Below are positions 1 to 10,859 of a DNA stretch of 64,000 bases, one piece after another. Below the pieces are notes generated by a model. The model saw nothing but the letters and a program-made list of their open reading frames with translations. It did no database searches and was not told where the DNA came from. Location: NCBI GenBank assembly GCA_963781785.1, contig CAWAHD010000002.1, forward strand, positions 4,898,001 through 4,962,000, in the 5' to 3' direction. This stretch comes from CAWAHD01 sp963781785. Lineage in GTDB: Bacteria; Planctomycetota; Planctomycetia; Isosphaerales; Isosphaeraceae. The position numbers and the translations under genes are program-made. Every line of letters begins with the position of its first letter. Within the stretch, counting starts at the first letter, position 1.

Positions 1-326
1 TCGATGAGCCCTGGCGTCGCGAATGCCTCCGGAAGGTCGATCACCCGGGTCGAAGGTCCGCGGAGTCGCTCGACATCCTCGACCGTACCGACGGCTTCGA
101 TCACGCCCGCCCGCGCGGCCAGGGCCTGGGCCCAAGGATGGTCGCGGTCGCCGGTCCAGATCCGCTTGCATTTGAGCACAAGATCGGCGACGACGTGCGG
201 TGGCCGCACCTGATCGGGAGGGTCCGGCTCAGCCCCCGCCGTTCCCCGATTCATGGCCGCACTCAAGCCGCCGACGATGATCACCAAGAGCGCAGACTGC
301 CTCGAGCTGCAACTGGCCAACGTCAT
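1..326 (-). CDS. YtcJ-like amidohydrolase, secreted, N-terminal part only (runs off the window)
   Basis: Reading the minus strand from an ATG at 326 gives about 108 residues before the window edge. The first ~30 residues look like an export signal (MTLASCSSRQSALLVIIVGG), followed by a stretch typical of the start of metal-dependent amidohydrolases of the YtcJ type: ADLVLKCKRIWTGDRDHPWA, then a VGT segment, and STRVIDLPEAFATPGLI, which leads into the metal-binding HxH that lies beyond the edge. An internal ATG at 254 is in frame but would lose the signal. YtcJ-family enzymes hydrolyse amide or related bonds; the substrate cannot be judged. The metal site is not visible, so the family call rests only on the N-terminal beta-sandwich motif. 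Confidence 0.72.
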   Translation of the reverse strand, partial: MTLASCSSRQSALLVIIVGGLSAAMNRGTAGAEPDPPDQVRPPHVVADLVLKCKRIWTGDRDHPWAQALAARAGVIEAVGTVEDVERLRGPSTRVIDLPEAFATPGLI

Positions 327-407
327 GGGGAAGCTCCCAGCGGAATCCGACTTCCGTTACGGCCTCTCGATCTGAAGTGTTTTCATTTTAACCACGACAC
401 TGGCTTG

Positions 408-2121
408 TCAGGGGCGTCCGATGGCCCGGTTGAGGCGAAACTGCGCCCGGTTGTAACTCAAGACGGAGTCGAGGTAATCGACGCGCGCCTGGGCCAATGC
501 TTGAATCGGCTGGAGGACTTCGATGGGTCTGGTGGCGCGGGGCAATTCGGCTCCCTGGCGAATATTGATGAGGTTGAGCTTCAACGAGTCAAGTGCCTCG
601 GTGACTGTTTCACCGGCCTCCTTGATCTGGCGAGTGGCGAATTGCGCCGTCTCGTAGGCCGAGACGACGTCCGCGGCAACCTGGGCTTCGACCTTGATCT
701 TCTGAACAGTTGCGGCCGAGTGCTCGAACCTCCGGCGTTGCATGATGGCAACGTCGCCGAAGCCCAGGTTCTGGAGCTCCCAGAACAGACTCGCTGCGAC
801 GTCCCCCCGCGTGCCGAAATTGCCGAAGAACGAGCCGCCTCCTCCTCCGAAGCCACCTCCATCGTAACTGAGGGCCAGGCTGGGAACAAACGGACGAAGC
901 CTGGCCTGCTTGAGCCGGAGCAAGGCCGCCTGAACCAGCTCCTGCGCCGGCGAGCTCGGGGCGGTTCTGGAATGCTTTGGCGATCAGGTCGCACAGCGGG
1001 ATTTCGTCCGGGATCAGCCTCACGATCGTCTCCGCGGGCTCGACCGGCGCGACCACTTCCTGGGGATTCAGCACCAGCAGACGGACCAGATTGGCCGACG
1101 CCACCAGGAGCTGGCCGCTGTAGAGCTGGATGTCTTTTCGGCGGTGCCGGAGCTCGGTCAGGGCGCGGCGATGATCGGCCTCCAGGCCCTGTCCGGTCCG
1201 GGCATAGGAGCCTGTGATTTCCGACAGAGTCTGGGAATTGGCGGCGGCCTCCCGGGAGATGGCAAGCCGGCCGCAGGCCTGCTGGAGATCGAAATAGGCC
1301 TCGGCAACCTGGAGCATGGCGTCGTTAGTTGCTGTCCGGACGCCGGCCTGGCCCGCGGCGACGACGCGCCGCGCCGCCATCGGCATATAGAGCGCGTCGG
1401 AGAACCGGAATACCGAGCTCATTCCATTCAGGGGGGCATAACCCGTACCCGGCGAAGCGGCTGCGAACCCGGGGGCCGTCGTTGCGGCCAACCCGCCGAT
1501 GAACAACGAGCTGCGGGAGACCGTCTGCACCTTGCCGGTGATCGACTGAACCTGGCCGTCGGCTCTATACCAGGTCGGGCCGATGAACAAGCTGGGCAGC
1601 CAGAGCGCGTAGGCGTAACGGAGGTCGGCGATCGCCTGGTTAAGCTGCTGCTGTGAGAGGGCGATATCCAGCTCGCGGGCCCCCGTCAGCCTGAGCGCAT
1701 TCACCAGGTCGATCGGCTCGATCGACCTGCCCGGAATCAGCGACGTGTCAAGAAGTACGCTCGCCGGCGTTTGGGACGGATCCCGCGAGGGCGGGGTCGT
1801 ATGACCAGCGCTCAACGCAAAAGGACCGGTCGCCGGAAGCGGCAGCACGCCGGGGACTGTCATCGTCTCACCAGCGACCGCTGGCGGAGCGGCCGGCCCT
1901 GCAACCGCCGGGATGGGAGCGGACCCTTGTACCGATCGAGCCGGCAGCACCAGCGAGGCTGTCCCCAACCGTGGCACTGGGTCCGCGGGAACGAACCGTC
2001 GCGGAGCCGGGATCGAGGACGAACGGTTTGGCGCTTCAGGCGCGACCGTTTGGCCCTCGGCGGATACACCGGGAACCAGGAAACCCACAGCGACAATCCA
2101 TGCTCTCACTCGCGTCGGCAC
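408..2121 (-). CDS. TolC-family outer-membrane efflux protein (one frameshift)
   Basis: About 570 codons starting at a GTG at 2121 preceded by AAGGAGG. A signal peptide is visible (WIVAVGFLVPGVSAEGQT), then a Pro-rich linker and the alternating helical/beta repeats of outer-membrane factors: early SIEPIDLVNALRLTGARELD, long coiled-coil helices, and a C-terminal half with ARVDYLDSVLSYNRAQFRLN, the usual ending of TolC-like proteins. Such trimers form the exit duct of RND pumps. The frame breaks near 945 (after the FQNRPELAG segment) and resumes in another frame ending at 408; removing one base restores the frame. It is divergent from the adaptor/RND genes at 2513-7330, which supports one tripartite pump. 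Family call is firm; the exported substrate is unknown. Confidence 0.88.
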
Positions 2122-2282
2122 TCACTCCTCCTTCTGGGAGCCGGTTGCCATCGAATGTTCCGGTTCTGACGGATTGTGTGAGATGAGCGCAAGTGCGAGT
2201 CGTTCTGTCTTTATTTCGTCCAAAATGGGCCTCCTTCTAAGCCCAACATCAATAAATTTCCCCCAGAATACCGAAAACGGGA

Positions 2283-2301
2283 TTCATAAAGATTTTATGA
2301 A
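2283..2301. promoter_or_regulatory. Perfect palindrome in the divergent efflux promoter region
   Basis: TTCATAAA-GAT-TTTATGAA is a perfect 8-bp inverted repeat with a 3-bp centre. It lies in the AT-rich middle (about 2170-2340) of the 340-bp gap between the divergent TolC-like gene and the adaptor gene, where a repressor or activator controlling both arms would be expected. No regulator gene is adjacent, and no clear -35/-10 pair was found. The rest of 2122-2512 shows nothing else recognisable. Confidence 0.4.
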
Positions 2302-2512
2302 GTTTCCGTGAATATTGACTGAAGGGCGTTCCTTGAGAGAATAGACGGGACGGGAGAAAGCTTGCCGAGCAGCCGGCGTTTTCCGGCGATGAGAAAAGGG
2401 GTTCGCGCCGGCGTGGCGGAACCGTTCAGCGTAGCGCCGCAAGGTTAACTACAGTTGAAGGTTGTGGAGTTTGACATCTTCTGATGATCGGGTCCGAACG
2501 GGGGGCGAAACT

Positions 2513-3883
2513 TTGACGAGACTGCAATGGAAACGGCGAGTTGGGCTGGCCTTTGCGCTGGTCGTTTCCGGAATTCTGGGCTGGACGGGGGCCGTGTGGC
2601 TTCTGCGTGGAAAGGCGCACGCCAGGGAAGCCCGTCCCGTGGTGGAATCGGTCACACGGGTCGAGATCGTTCGGCCCATGCGGGGCGGCATCCGGCGGAC
2701 GACGGTGCAGCCGGGGTCGGTACTAGGGTTCGAGTCGGTCGACCTGTTCGCGATGGTCTCCGGTTATCTGAAGACGCAGGCCGTCGATATCGGGTCTCGG
2801 ATCGAGAAAGGAAAGGTATTGGCGGTGATCGACGCGCCGCGCGAGTTTCGAGCCCTCGACGAGGCACTGTCTCAGTTGGAAGAGAAGAAGGCTCAAACCG
2901 CGCAAGCCGAGGCTCAGATCAAGACGATGGAGGCCGAGCGGGACGCTGCCGCGGCTTCTGTGCAGGAGACCGAGTCGGACATCGATCGGTTGGTGGCGGA
3001 TCGAGAGCTGGCGCACAAGCAACTGACGCGCATCAAAGCGTTAGTCGCGGACCGCGCGACCGATGCCAGGAACGCCGACGAGCACCTACGCCTGCTGGAG
3101 ACTGCCGAGGCGGCCGAACGGACCGGCCGGCTCGCGGTCACGAGCGCGAAGGCGAGGCTCGCCGCGGCCAATGCCAAGATCGACAAGGCACACGCCGACG
3201 TCGCGCTGGCCAAAGCAGCCGTATCCGTGGCCGAGGCGCGGCTGGCCACGGCGCGAGTGAATGTAGATTACACGCGGATCACTGCGCCGTTTGACGGTGT
3301 GGTCACCAGCCGTACCTTTCATCCCGGAGCTTTCATTCGCTCGGCAGCGGAAGGCGGCCAGTTGCCGCTCCTGACCGTCAAGCGAACCGACCTCATGCGG
3401 GTCGTTGTACAAGTCCCCGATCGTGACGTGGTCATTACGAATGTGGGCGATCCGGCCATCGTCAAGGTCGATGCTCTCGGAAACCAAACTTTTCCGGGGA
3501 CGGTGGCGCGAATTGCCGACTCAGAAGACCCGACTACGCGAACCATGAGAGTCGAGATCGATTTGCCCAATCCCAAGCGCCTGCTGCGTGAGGGAATGTA
3601 CGGGACCGCGACGATCATTCTGGAGCCGATCTCGCACAACCTGACCTTACCTCCGGCCTGTGTCATGGAGCATTCCGGCCAGACACACGGGGTCGTCTAC
3701 ATCGTCCGTGACGGTCTGGCGCGGCGGTGCGAGGTGGAACTCGGCGCGGATAACGGCAAACGAGTCGAGATTCTCTCCGGAGTGGCGCCCAACGACTCGG
3801 TCGTGGTGCGTTCGGGAGCTCCCCTGGAGGATGGATTACCGGTGGTGGCGGCGGCCGTCACAACGGCGTCCGCCGGCGGATAA
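2513..3883 (+). CDS. RND efflux periplasmic adaptor (HlyD/MFP family)
   Basis: About 456 residues. A membrane anchor comes first (VGLAFALVVSGILGWTGAVW), then a barrel-sandwich (lipoyl-like) half with VSGYLKTQAVDIGSRIEKGK. A long alpha-hairpin coiled coil rich in Ala, Glu and Lys follows (roughly residues 110-250), then the return strand VNVDYTRITAPFDGVVTSRT and a beta-barrel. This is the standard order of membrane-fusion proteins that bridge an RND pump to a TolC duct. The start is uncertain: a TTG at 2513 has a G-rich ribosome site just upstream, while an in-frame TTG at 2462 would add 17 residues. The gene is 77 bp upstream of the RND pump gene and probably co-transcribed with it. Confidence 0.9.
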   Translation: MTRLQWKRRVGLAFALVVSGILGWTGAVWLLRGKAHAREARPVVESVTRVEIVRPMRGGIRRTTVQPGSVLGFESVDLFAMVSGYLKTQAVDIGSRIEKGKVLAVIDAPREFRALDEALSQLEEKKAQTAQAEAQIKTMEAERDAAAASVQETESDIDRLVADRELAHKQLTRIKALVADRATDARNADEHLRLLETAEAAERTGRLAVTSAKARLAAANAKIDKAHADVALAKAAVSVAEARLATARVNVDYTRITAPFDGVVTSRTFHPGAFIRSAAEGGQLPLLTVKRTDLMRVVVQVPDRDVVITNVGDPAIVKVDALGNQTFPGTVARIADSEDPTTRTMRVEIDLPNPKRLLREGMYGTATIILEPISHNLTLPPACVMEHSGQTHGVVYIVRDGLARRCEVELGADNGKRVEILSGVAPNDSVVVRSGAPLEDGLPVVAAAVTTASAGG

Positions 3884-3960
3884 GCCATCTTGAGCGACTT
3901 CCTCGAACACCCTGCAAACACTCTCCTCGACTTCCCTCCAGAGCGAGCTCCCCTGCGACA

Positions 3961-6900
3961 ATGAACGGCTTGATTCATGCTTCGCTGCGAAACCCGATCG
4001 CCGTGACGGTGATGACGCTGGCGCTCGCGGTGCTGGGAGGCCTGGCGGCTTACGCGACCCCTGTCGACATCCTGCCGGTCTTCAAGAGCCCGGCAGTGCA
4101 GACTCTGGTTTTTTACAGCGGGATGCCCGCTGCCAGCATCGAGAAAAACATCACCGCCCGGCTGGAGCGCGGGGTTGGGCAGGCCTCCGGAGGCCGCCGG
4201 CTGGAGTCGCGATCGATCGTGGGCATCAGTATCGTCCGCGACTATTTCCGGAGCAACGTGGATCGTAGCGGTGCGCTCACCGAGGTCAACTCGCTGGCCG
4301 GCTGGGAGTTCCCCACGATGCCGCCGGGTACGTTACCGCCGGTGGTCTTGCCCTACGATCCGACGAGTGCGACGCCGGTCTGCCTGGTGGCCCTCGACAG
4401 TGGCACGCAGTCCGAGGCAACGCTCTTCGATGTGGGACGCTACGAGGTTCGCCCGCAGATCATGTCGCAGCCCGGCGCCATCGCTCCGCTCGTGTACGGC
4501 GGCAAGGTTCGCGCAATCATGATCTATCTCGACCGAGTCAAGCTGCAGTTGCGCCATCTTTCACCGCTCGACGTGCTCGAGGCTGTCGACGAATACAACG
4601 TCTTCCTGCCGGCCGGCAGCGCCAAGTTCGGCACCACCGATTACGCCATCGACAGCAACTCGATGTTCGACGCGGTCGATCTGATGAACGAGATCCCCCT
4701 GCGGAACCAGCATGGCAACGCGGCGTTTCTCCGCGACGTGGCGACTCCCAAGGATGCGAACTTCATCCAGACCAACGTCGTGCGCGTGAACGGCAAGCGG
4801 CAAGTGTACATTCCGGTGTTCCGCCAGCTTGGGGCCAGCACCCTGGAAGTGGTCGACACGCTCAAGGACACACTCGACGCGATCACCGCGCGGTTGACCC
4901 GGCCGGGGATCGACTTGAAGGTCGTCCTGGATCAGTCGGTCTATGTTCGTCATTCGATCCGGAGCCTCGTGGAAGAGGGCGTGCTGGGAGCGGTGCTCTG
5001 TTCGATGGTGATCCTCTTGTTTCTGGGCGAGTGGCGGATGACCGTGATTGCGGTCTTGACGATTCCCATCGCGGTTCTGGCCTCGTTGATCGGTCTTTAT
5101 GCGACCGGCAACACGATCAACGTGATGACGCTCGCGGGCCTGTCGCTGGCCATCGGGCCGATGGTCGACAGCGCCATCATCTGCCTGGAGAACACCCATC
5201 GGCACCTGGGGCTCGGCGCCACACCCGAGCAAGCGGCATTCCGGGCGCGAGCGAAGTGGCGATGCCCGAGTTGGTGGCAAGCCTGTGCACGCTGCTGGTG
5301 CTGGCACCGCTGGCCCTCATGCCCGGTTTGGGCGAATTCCTGTACCGGCCGATGGCGGCGGGAGTCGCGTTCGCGATGATCTCGGCATACCTCCTGTCGC
5401 GGACGTTCGTGCCGGTTCGGTCGGCGCGCTGGCTGAGTGCGCACTTGCCGCACGGCCTTGCGGATCAACCGGAAAAGCAGACTGGACACGACAGCCAAAT
5501 TGACCTGTTCGGTGAGGCGCCGGCCGCCGGCCATCGGCCTTCGGCACGGCGGGCGCTCTTTCGCCAAGCATTCGCGCGGTGGGAAGCTGCGATCGATTCG
5601 GCCATCGGCTGGTACGTTCGCCAGCTCGATCGTGCGCTCAGACACCGGTTCCTGGTCGTATTCTCGGCCATCGGGTTATTCGCGGTCGTATTGACGGTTC
5701 TGAGCCCTCGGCTGCGCCGGGAGTTCTTCCCTGAAGTCGACTCGGGTGCCTTCGAGATCTACGCCCGGGCCCCGAGCGGGACGCGCATCGAGGAGACCGA
5801 GAAACTCACCGCCAAGGTGGAGCAATTCGTCCGCGAGCAGGTCGGCGGCGACTTGCAATTGATCATCTCGGAGCTCGGTGTCGTCGCCGACCTCTCGGCC
5901 GCGTATACACCCAACGCCGGGCCCATGGACGCCGTCGTCAAGGTCCAGCTCAAGCACGAGCGCGAGCATTCAGCGCAGGAGCACGTGCACCGGCTCCGCG
6001 CGGGCTTGAACGGCGATCAGAAATTCCGTGAGCTCGAGTTTGCGTTCGACGCCGGCGGGATGATTCGCTCGGCCATGAATGAAGGTAAATCGTCTCCGAT
6101 CAACATACGCCTCTCCGGCAAGAACATGCCACAAGCCCGCTCGATTGCTGAAACGATCAAGCGCGAGCTCAACGGGATCGACGGGGTGGTCGACGCCCGG
6201 ATCATCCAGCGGCTGGATTATCCCGAGTACATCATCGAAGTCAACCGCGCCAAAGTGGCCGATCTCGGGCTCAACCAGGCCGAGGTCATGAAGAACGTGG
6301 TATCGGCACTCAACTCGAGCATCCAGTTTCATAAGAAGAATTTCTGGATCGACCCCGTGAGCAAGAATCAGTACTTCGTGGGCGTGCAGTATTTCGAGAA
6401 CGAGATCGACTCGGTCGACACGCTGCTCGACGTACCGATCACGAGCACCAATCAAGACAAGGCGATTCCGTTGCGGAACATCGCCGAGATTCGCCGCTCG
6501 TTTGTGCCGACCGAGATCACGCACAACAACCTTCAGTCAACGATCGACTTGACAATGGGCGTTTACGGCCGCGACCTCGGCCACGTTGCCGCGGACGTCG
6601 CCGTTCTGCTCGATTCGTTCGGGGCCGTCCAGAAGAGCGGCGTATGGCTGCCGTACGACCCGGCAGACCACTCGGCGAAGCGAGCAGTCTTGCAGGGAGC
6701 CTCTCTCGAGCTCAGCGGCGAGTACTCCCGGATGCAAGAGACATTTCGCAGTCTGGGCCTCGGGCTGATCCTCGCCACGATGCTCATCTATTTCCTGATG
6801 GCTGCGCTGTTCAAATCATACTTGACTCCACTCGTGATCCTCTTTGCCGTTCCCCTCGGTCTGGTCGGTGTGGTTACGATGCTTTACCTGACCAGCACAG

Positions 6901-7330
6901 CGATCAACGTGCAATCGCTCCTGGGCGTGATCTTCATGGTGGGTATCGTGGTCTCCAACACAGTGCTCTTGGTTGACTTCGCGCAACACCTGCGGCAGGA
7001 CGAGCGGCTGACACCCCACCAGGCCATCCGCAAGGCGGCTTCGATTCGTGCCCGGCCGGTTGTCATGACGGCACTGGCGGCGTTCTTCGCATTGGTTCCG
7101 ATGGCGCTGGCCTTGGGGCGGGGAAGCGAGGCCAACGCGCCCTGGGCCGCGCCGTCATCGGCGGAATCCTCGCGGGCCTGTTGACGACCCTCTTCGTCGT
7201 GCCTGCGCTCTATTCCCTGGCCGTCAGAGATGCCAGGCATCCCATCGTGGACACACAAAACACCGGGAACGATCACGGTGGCCGACCAACCACGGAACCG
7301 ATCGAAGAGCAAGACCATCGACGACTGTGA
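3961..7330 (+). CDS. RND efflux pump inner-membrane permease (two frameshifts)
   Basis: The locus encodes about 1,120 residues of an AcrB/CusA-type proton-driven pump. It starts MNGLIHASLRNPIAVTVMTL, the usual first transmembrane helix. The first porter domain, helices with GLSLAIGPMVDSAIICLENT (the conserved D in TM4), a second periplasmic half, and late helices with GVIFMVGIVVSNTVLLVDF and VMTALAAFFALVPMALALG follow. The frame breaks near 5250 (a G appears missing in a GGG run) and near 7138 (one base missing); after repair the protein ends ...LYSLAVRDARHPIVDTQ... at a TGA at 7328-7330. Paired with the adaptor upstream and the divergent TolC-like gene. The wording is closer to heavy-metal or organic efflux homologues lacking obvious Met clusters, so substrate is left open. 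Confidence 0.9.
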
Positions 7331-7482
7331 CTTCGGGCGTGTCTCGGTTGCATCCAAGCTGAACGATCTGGTACCCAGGTCTCGGCCCGAGTAAGGTTGA
7401 AACGGCTCTCGGCAGGAGCTCAGCCGCACGAGCCTCGGGAAAAGTACATTGTGCTCGCCCGCGAATTCGGTGGAGACGGCGC

Positions 7483-8376
7483 ATGCCTCTGGAAGCGATT
7501 GGCCCGATGATGCGGCGCGCCTTGGACGGGGGGTATGCCGTCGGTTACTTCGAAAGCTGGAGCATCGAGTCGCTGCAAGGGGTGATCGACGCCGCCGAGC
7601 AGACCAGGTCGCCGGTCATCATCGGGTTTAACGGCGATTTCCTGAGCCGGACCGAGCGAATGGCGGACGAGCGAATCGCGCTTTATGCCGCGCTCGGGAA
7701 GGCTGCCGCGGCGTCATCGTCTGTGCCTTGTGGGCTGATCTTCAACGAGTGTCCGCGAGATGACTGGATCCGCGCGGCAATCGAGGCGGGATTCAACCTC
7801 GTCATGCCAGCCGATCCGGATGCGCCTCCCGCGGACTTGGTCCGCCGGATCGCCGAGCTGACGCGGCTGGCCCATGACCGGGGCGTCGCGGTCGAGGCCG
7901 AGATTGGCGAGCTTCCGTGCGCTGCCGCAGGTGGAGAACCTGAGGGCGGGATCTTGAGCGAGCCAAGAGCGGCAGACAAGTTCGTCGCCACGACCGGTGT
8001 CGACCTGCTGGCCGTCAGCGTCGGCAATGTTCATATCCAAACGCGGGGGGAAAGTGGCCTGGACCTTTATCGGCTCGAGGAAATCCATCGCCGTGTCCGT
8101 GTTCCGCTTGTGCTTCACGGTGGTACGGGAATCAGTGCGGCAGCCTTGAAAGAGGCAATCGGGCTGGGGGTGGCCAAGGTCAACTACGGGACCTATCTCA
8201 AGCAACGGTACCTGGCGGCAATCCGCGTGGCGCTTGCTCACGAGCCGGCGAACCCACACAATCTGCTGGGAGCTGGCGGGCCGGAGGATGTTCTCTTGGC
8301 CGGCCGCCGCGCCGTGCGCGACGCCGTGCTCGAACGAATCGACTGGCTCGGGTGCCGCGATCAGGCCGATGCCTGA
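7483..8376 (+). CDS. Class II (zinc) ketose-bisphosphate aldolase family protein
   Basis: 297 residues beginning MPLEAIGPMMRRALDGGYAV, with GGTGGAGA 6-9 bases upstream of the ATG. The family pattern is complete: an early AVGYFESWSIESLQGVIDAA strand-helix, the GFNLVMPAD segment, EAEIGELP (metal-binding Glu region), DLLAVSVGNVHIQT, PLVLHGGTGIS (phosphate/metal loop) and GVAKVNYGTYLKQ. Class II aldolases cleave ketose (bis)phosphates to a triose phosphate plus aldehyde using Zn. The EIGELP and SVGNVH variants differ from canonical FbaA, pointing to a tagatose-, inositol- or sugar-acid-type aldolase; the exact substrate is not readable. It lies 17 bp upstream of the lipoyl-E1 alpha gene, probably the same transcript. 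Confidence 0.85.
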   Translation: MPLEAIGPMMRRALDGGYAVGYFESWSIESLQGVIDAAEQTRSPVIIGFNGDFLSRTERMADERIALYAALGKAAAASSSVPCGLIFNECPRDDWIRAAIEAGFNLVMPADPDAPPADLVRRIAELTRLAHDRGVAVEAEIGELPCAAAGGEPEGGILSEPRAADKFVATTGVDLLAVSVGNVHIQTRGESGLDLYRLEEIHRRVRVPLVLHGGTGISAAALKEAIGLGVAKVNYGTYLKQRYLAAIRVALAHEPANPHNLLGAGGPEDVLLAGRRAVRDAVLERIDWLGCRDQADA

Positions 8377-8393
8377 ATGCAAGGAGATTGCTG

Positions 8394-9807
8394 ATGGACG
8401 TCGTGATGCGGATGCCTGATCTGGCAACGGTCGATCCGACGGTGACCGTGATCGGTTGGTTGAAGATTGTGGGCCAGGCGGTCGAACGCGGAGAGCCGCT
8501 CCTGGAAGTCGAGACGGACAAGGCGATCCTGCCGGTGGAATCGGCTGTGGCTGGGGTGCTCAGCGATATCGCGGTCAAACCGGGCGAGGAAGTTGCGACC
8601 GGCCAGGTGATCGCGACGATCGCGGTGGACGAGAAACATGTGGTTGGCGCGTCCTTTTCGGTCAAGCCGGTGACCGTGCCCCAACTTAGCACGTCGCCGG
8701 ATTCCAGCGTGCTCGCGAGGCAAGTTCCGGCAGCCGGCGGGCAGGCGTCAACGCCCGAAGCCGTCCCGAATCGCGTTTCGTTCTTTGTGCGTAACCGTCA
8801 GGCCCGAATTCCGGCGCCCGGGGCATCGCCGCCGGTGGGCGACATCGCGGGTTATTCGTCGGCATTCCTCATGGGGCTGTATGAACGAATGGTTTCGATT
8901 CGCGAATTCGAAGAGGGTGTGAAGTTTCTGTTCCTGGAAGGGGCGATGCCGGGCACGATCCACCAGTGCCAGGGGCAGGAGGCGACGGCTGTGGGAGTGT
9001 GTGCGGCACTCAAGGACGGTGACGCAATCACGTCCACCTTTCGCGGACACGGACACGCATTGGCCAAGGGTCTGACGACCGAAGAGCTGTTGTTCGAACT
9101 GTTCGGCGCGTCCACCGGCTGTTGCCGCGGTAAGGGAGGCTCGATGCACGTGGGCAACATGGACAAGGGAATGGTGCCGGGCATCGCGATCGTCGGCGGA
9201 GGAATCCCTCTCGCCGCCGGCATGGCACTGGCAATCAAGATGCGCAAGGGCCACGAAATCGTCGCCTGCTTTTTCGGCGACGGCGCCGTGGCCGAAGGGG
9301 CGTTTCACGAAGCCGTCAACCTGGCTGCAATCTGGGATCTTCCGGTCATCTTCGTCTGCGAAAATAATCTCTACGGCGCGTCGACGCGGGTCGATCAGGT
9401 GATGCGGAAACCCGCGAATCGCCGACCGGGCGACCGCCTACGGCATCACGGGGCAGCAGGCCGACGGCAACGACGTTCTCGCAGTCTACGAGGCGACCCG
9501 AACTGCCGCGGCCGACTGCCGTGGCGGCCGAGGGCCCGTCCTGCTCGAGCTGCTCACGTACCGGCGCACCGGGCACTCCCGGCGCGACGCCTGCCACTAT
9601 CAACCCAAGGAAGAACGGGACGAATGGTTCAATCGCGACCCGATCGAGCGGTTGGGCCAGCGTCTGATTGAATGCGGCCTGGAAGCGCAATCGGAGCTCG
9701 ACACAGTCCGAAAGCGAGCCCAGGAGGGGTTCCAGGCCGCGGTCGAGATGGCTCGCCGCCAACCAATGCCATCGACGCACGATCTGACGACGGATGTATT
9801 TGCCTAG
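8394..9807 (+). CDS. 2-oxoacid dehydrogenase E1 alpha subunit with N-terminal lipoyl domain (one frameshift)
   Basis: The ATG at 8394 follows AAGGAG at 8381-8386. Residues ~1-80 are a biotinyl/lipoyl domain with the modifiable lysine in LLEVETDKAILPVESA. An Ala/Pro linker follows, then a thiamine-diphosphate E1 alpha subunit from about residue 160: FRGHGHALAKG, GKGGSMHVG, and the ThDP motif region FFGDGAVAEGAFHEAVNLAA ending in CENNLYG. The frame breaks near 9410 (AAA where AA restores the frame); the repaired tail reads RIADRATAYGITGQQADGND and ends at 9807. The enzyme would decarboxylate pyruvate, acetoin or a related 2-oxoacid. Carrying a lipoyl domain on E1 alpha is unusual, since it normally sits on E2. 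The E1 beta gene follows 11 bp later; no E2 or E3 gene is in the window. Confidence 0.88.
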
Positions 9808-9818
9808 GATCTCTTGCA

Positions 9819-10835
9819 ATGAAACAGCTCAGTATTGCAGAAGCGCTGCGCGAGGGAATCGCCGAGGAGATGCGGCGCGATGCGTCCGTGTTCTGTCTGG
9901 GCGAGGACATCGCCGTGCCCGGTGGTTGGGGAGGCGCGTTCACTGTCACGCTCGGCCTCGAGCAGGAGTTTCCCGAGCGAATGCTGAATACACCAATTGC
10001 CGAGCTCGGATTCTTCGGTGTGGCCGTGGGTGCGGCCGTGATGGGAATGCGGCCCATCGTGGACGTCCAGTACGGCGACTTCCTCTTTCTGGCCATGGAT
10101 CAGATTGTCAACAATGCTGCCAAGCTCCGATACATGTCTGGCGGTGCGATCAAGGTCCCGATGGTCATGCGCGCCCCGATCGGCGCAACCGGTCGCGGCT
10201 CGCAGCATGCCCAGAGCATGGAGCGCTACTTTACCGGGGTGCCGGGCATCAAGGTCGTTGCGGTCTCGAACGCCTACGACGCCAAGGGGGTGCTCAAGTC
10301 GGCCGTGCGGGATGATAATCCCGTGCTGATCTTCGAGCACAAGCTTCTGTACGGATCCAAGGGCGCGCGCACCGAGCCAGGGGCGGTCGACGCCACGAGC
10401 GACGTTCCCGATCACGATTACACCGTGCCTCTTGATCGCGCAGCGGTCCGCCGAAACGGGAAGGACGTCACGATACTCGCATGGCTGTTGATGGTGCATT
10501 TTGCGATGCAGGCCGCCGAGACTCTCGCGAGCGAGGGGATCTCCTGCGAGGTGATCGACGTCCGGAGCCTGTCGCCGATCGACTACGCGACGATCGGCGA
10601 GTCGGTTCGAAAAACCGGGCGCGTCGTCATCGTCGAAGAAGGGCCAAAGACTGGCGGTGTGAGTGCCGAGATCTCCGCGGGAACCATGGAACGGCATGGA
10701 GAGAGTCTGCTCGTGCCTGTGGATCGAGTGGCATCGGCCGACGTGCCCGTGCCGTTCACGCCCGTCCTTGAGGATGCATACAGGCCGGATCCAGCGCGGA
10801 TTGTTGCGGCGGTTCGGCGAATTCTGGCCGATTGA
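9819..10835 (+). CDS. 2-oxoacid dehydrogenase E1 beta subunit
   Basis: 338 residues starting MKQLSIAEALREGIAEEMRR. The transketolase-like fold is evident: FCLGEDIAVPGGWGGAF, NTPIAELGFFGVAVGAAVMG, DFLFLAMDQIVNNAAKLRYM, MRAPIGATGRGSQHAQSMER (His-containing loop), a long TILAWLLMVHFAMQAAETLA helix and the C-terminal VPFTPVLEDAYRPDPARIV. It pairs with the E1 alpha chain to form the alpha2-beta2 ThDP enzyme. The start is 11 bp after the alpha stop, so the two are surely co-transcribed. The gene ends 24 bp before the convergent kinase gene. Acetoin dehydrogenase and pyruvate dehydrogenase E1 beta cannot be told apart by eye. Confidence 0.9.
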   Translation: MKQLSIAEALREGIAEEMRRDASVFCLGEDIAVPGGWGGAFTVTLGLEQEFPERMLNTPIAELGFFGVAVGAAVMGMRPIVDVQYGDFLFLAMDQIVNNAAKLRYMSGGAIKVPMVMRAPIGATGRGSQHAQSMERYFTGVPGIKVVAVSNAYDAKGVLKSAVRDDNPVLIFEHKLLYGSKGARTEPGAVDATSDVPDHDYTVPLDRAAVRRNGKDVTILAWLLMVHFAMQAAETLASEGISCEVIDVRSLSPIDYATIGESVRKTGRVVIVEEGPKTGGVSAEISAGTMERHGESLLVPVDRVASADVPVPFTPVLEDAYRPDPARIVAAVRRILAD

Positions 10836-10859
10836 GAACTCATGGAACACGGTCCACGT

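Noticed and set aside
138..1217. A 359-codon plus-strand open frame
   Set aside because: It is antisense to the TolC-like gene, whose signal peptide, RBS and helical repeats are clear.
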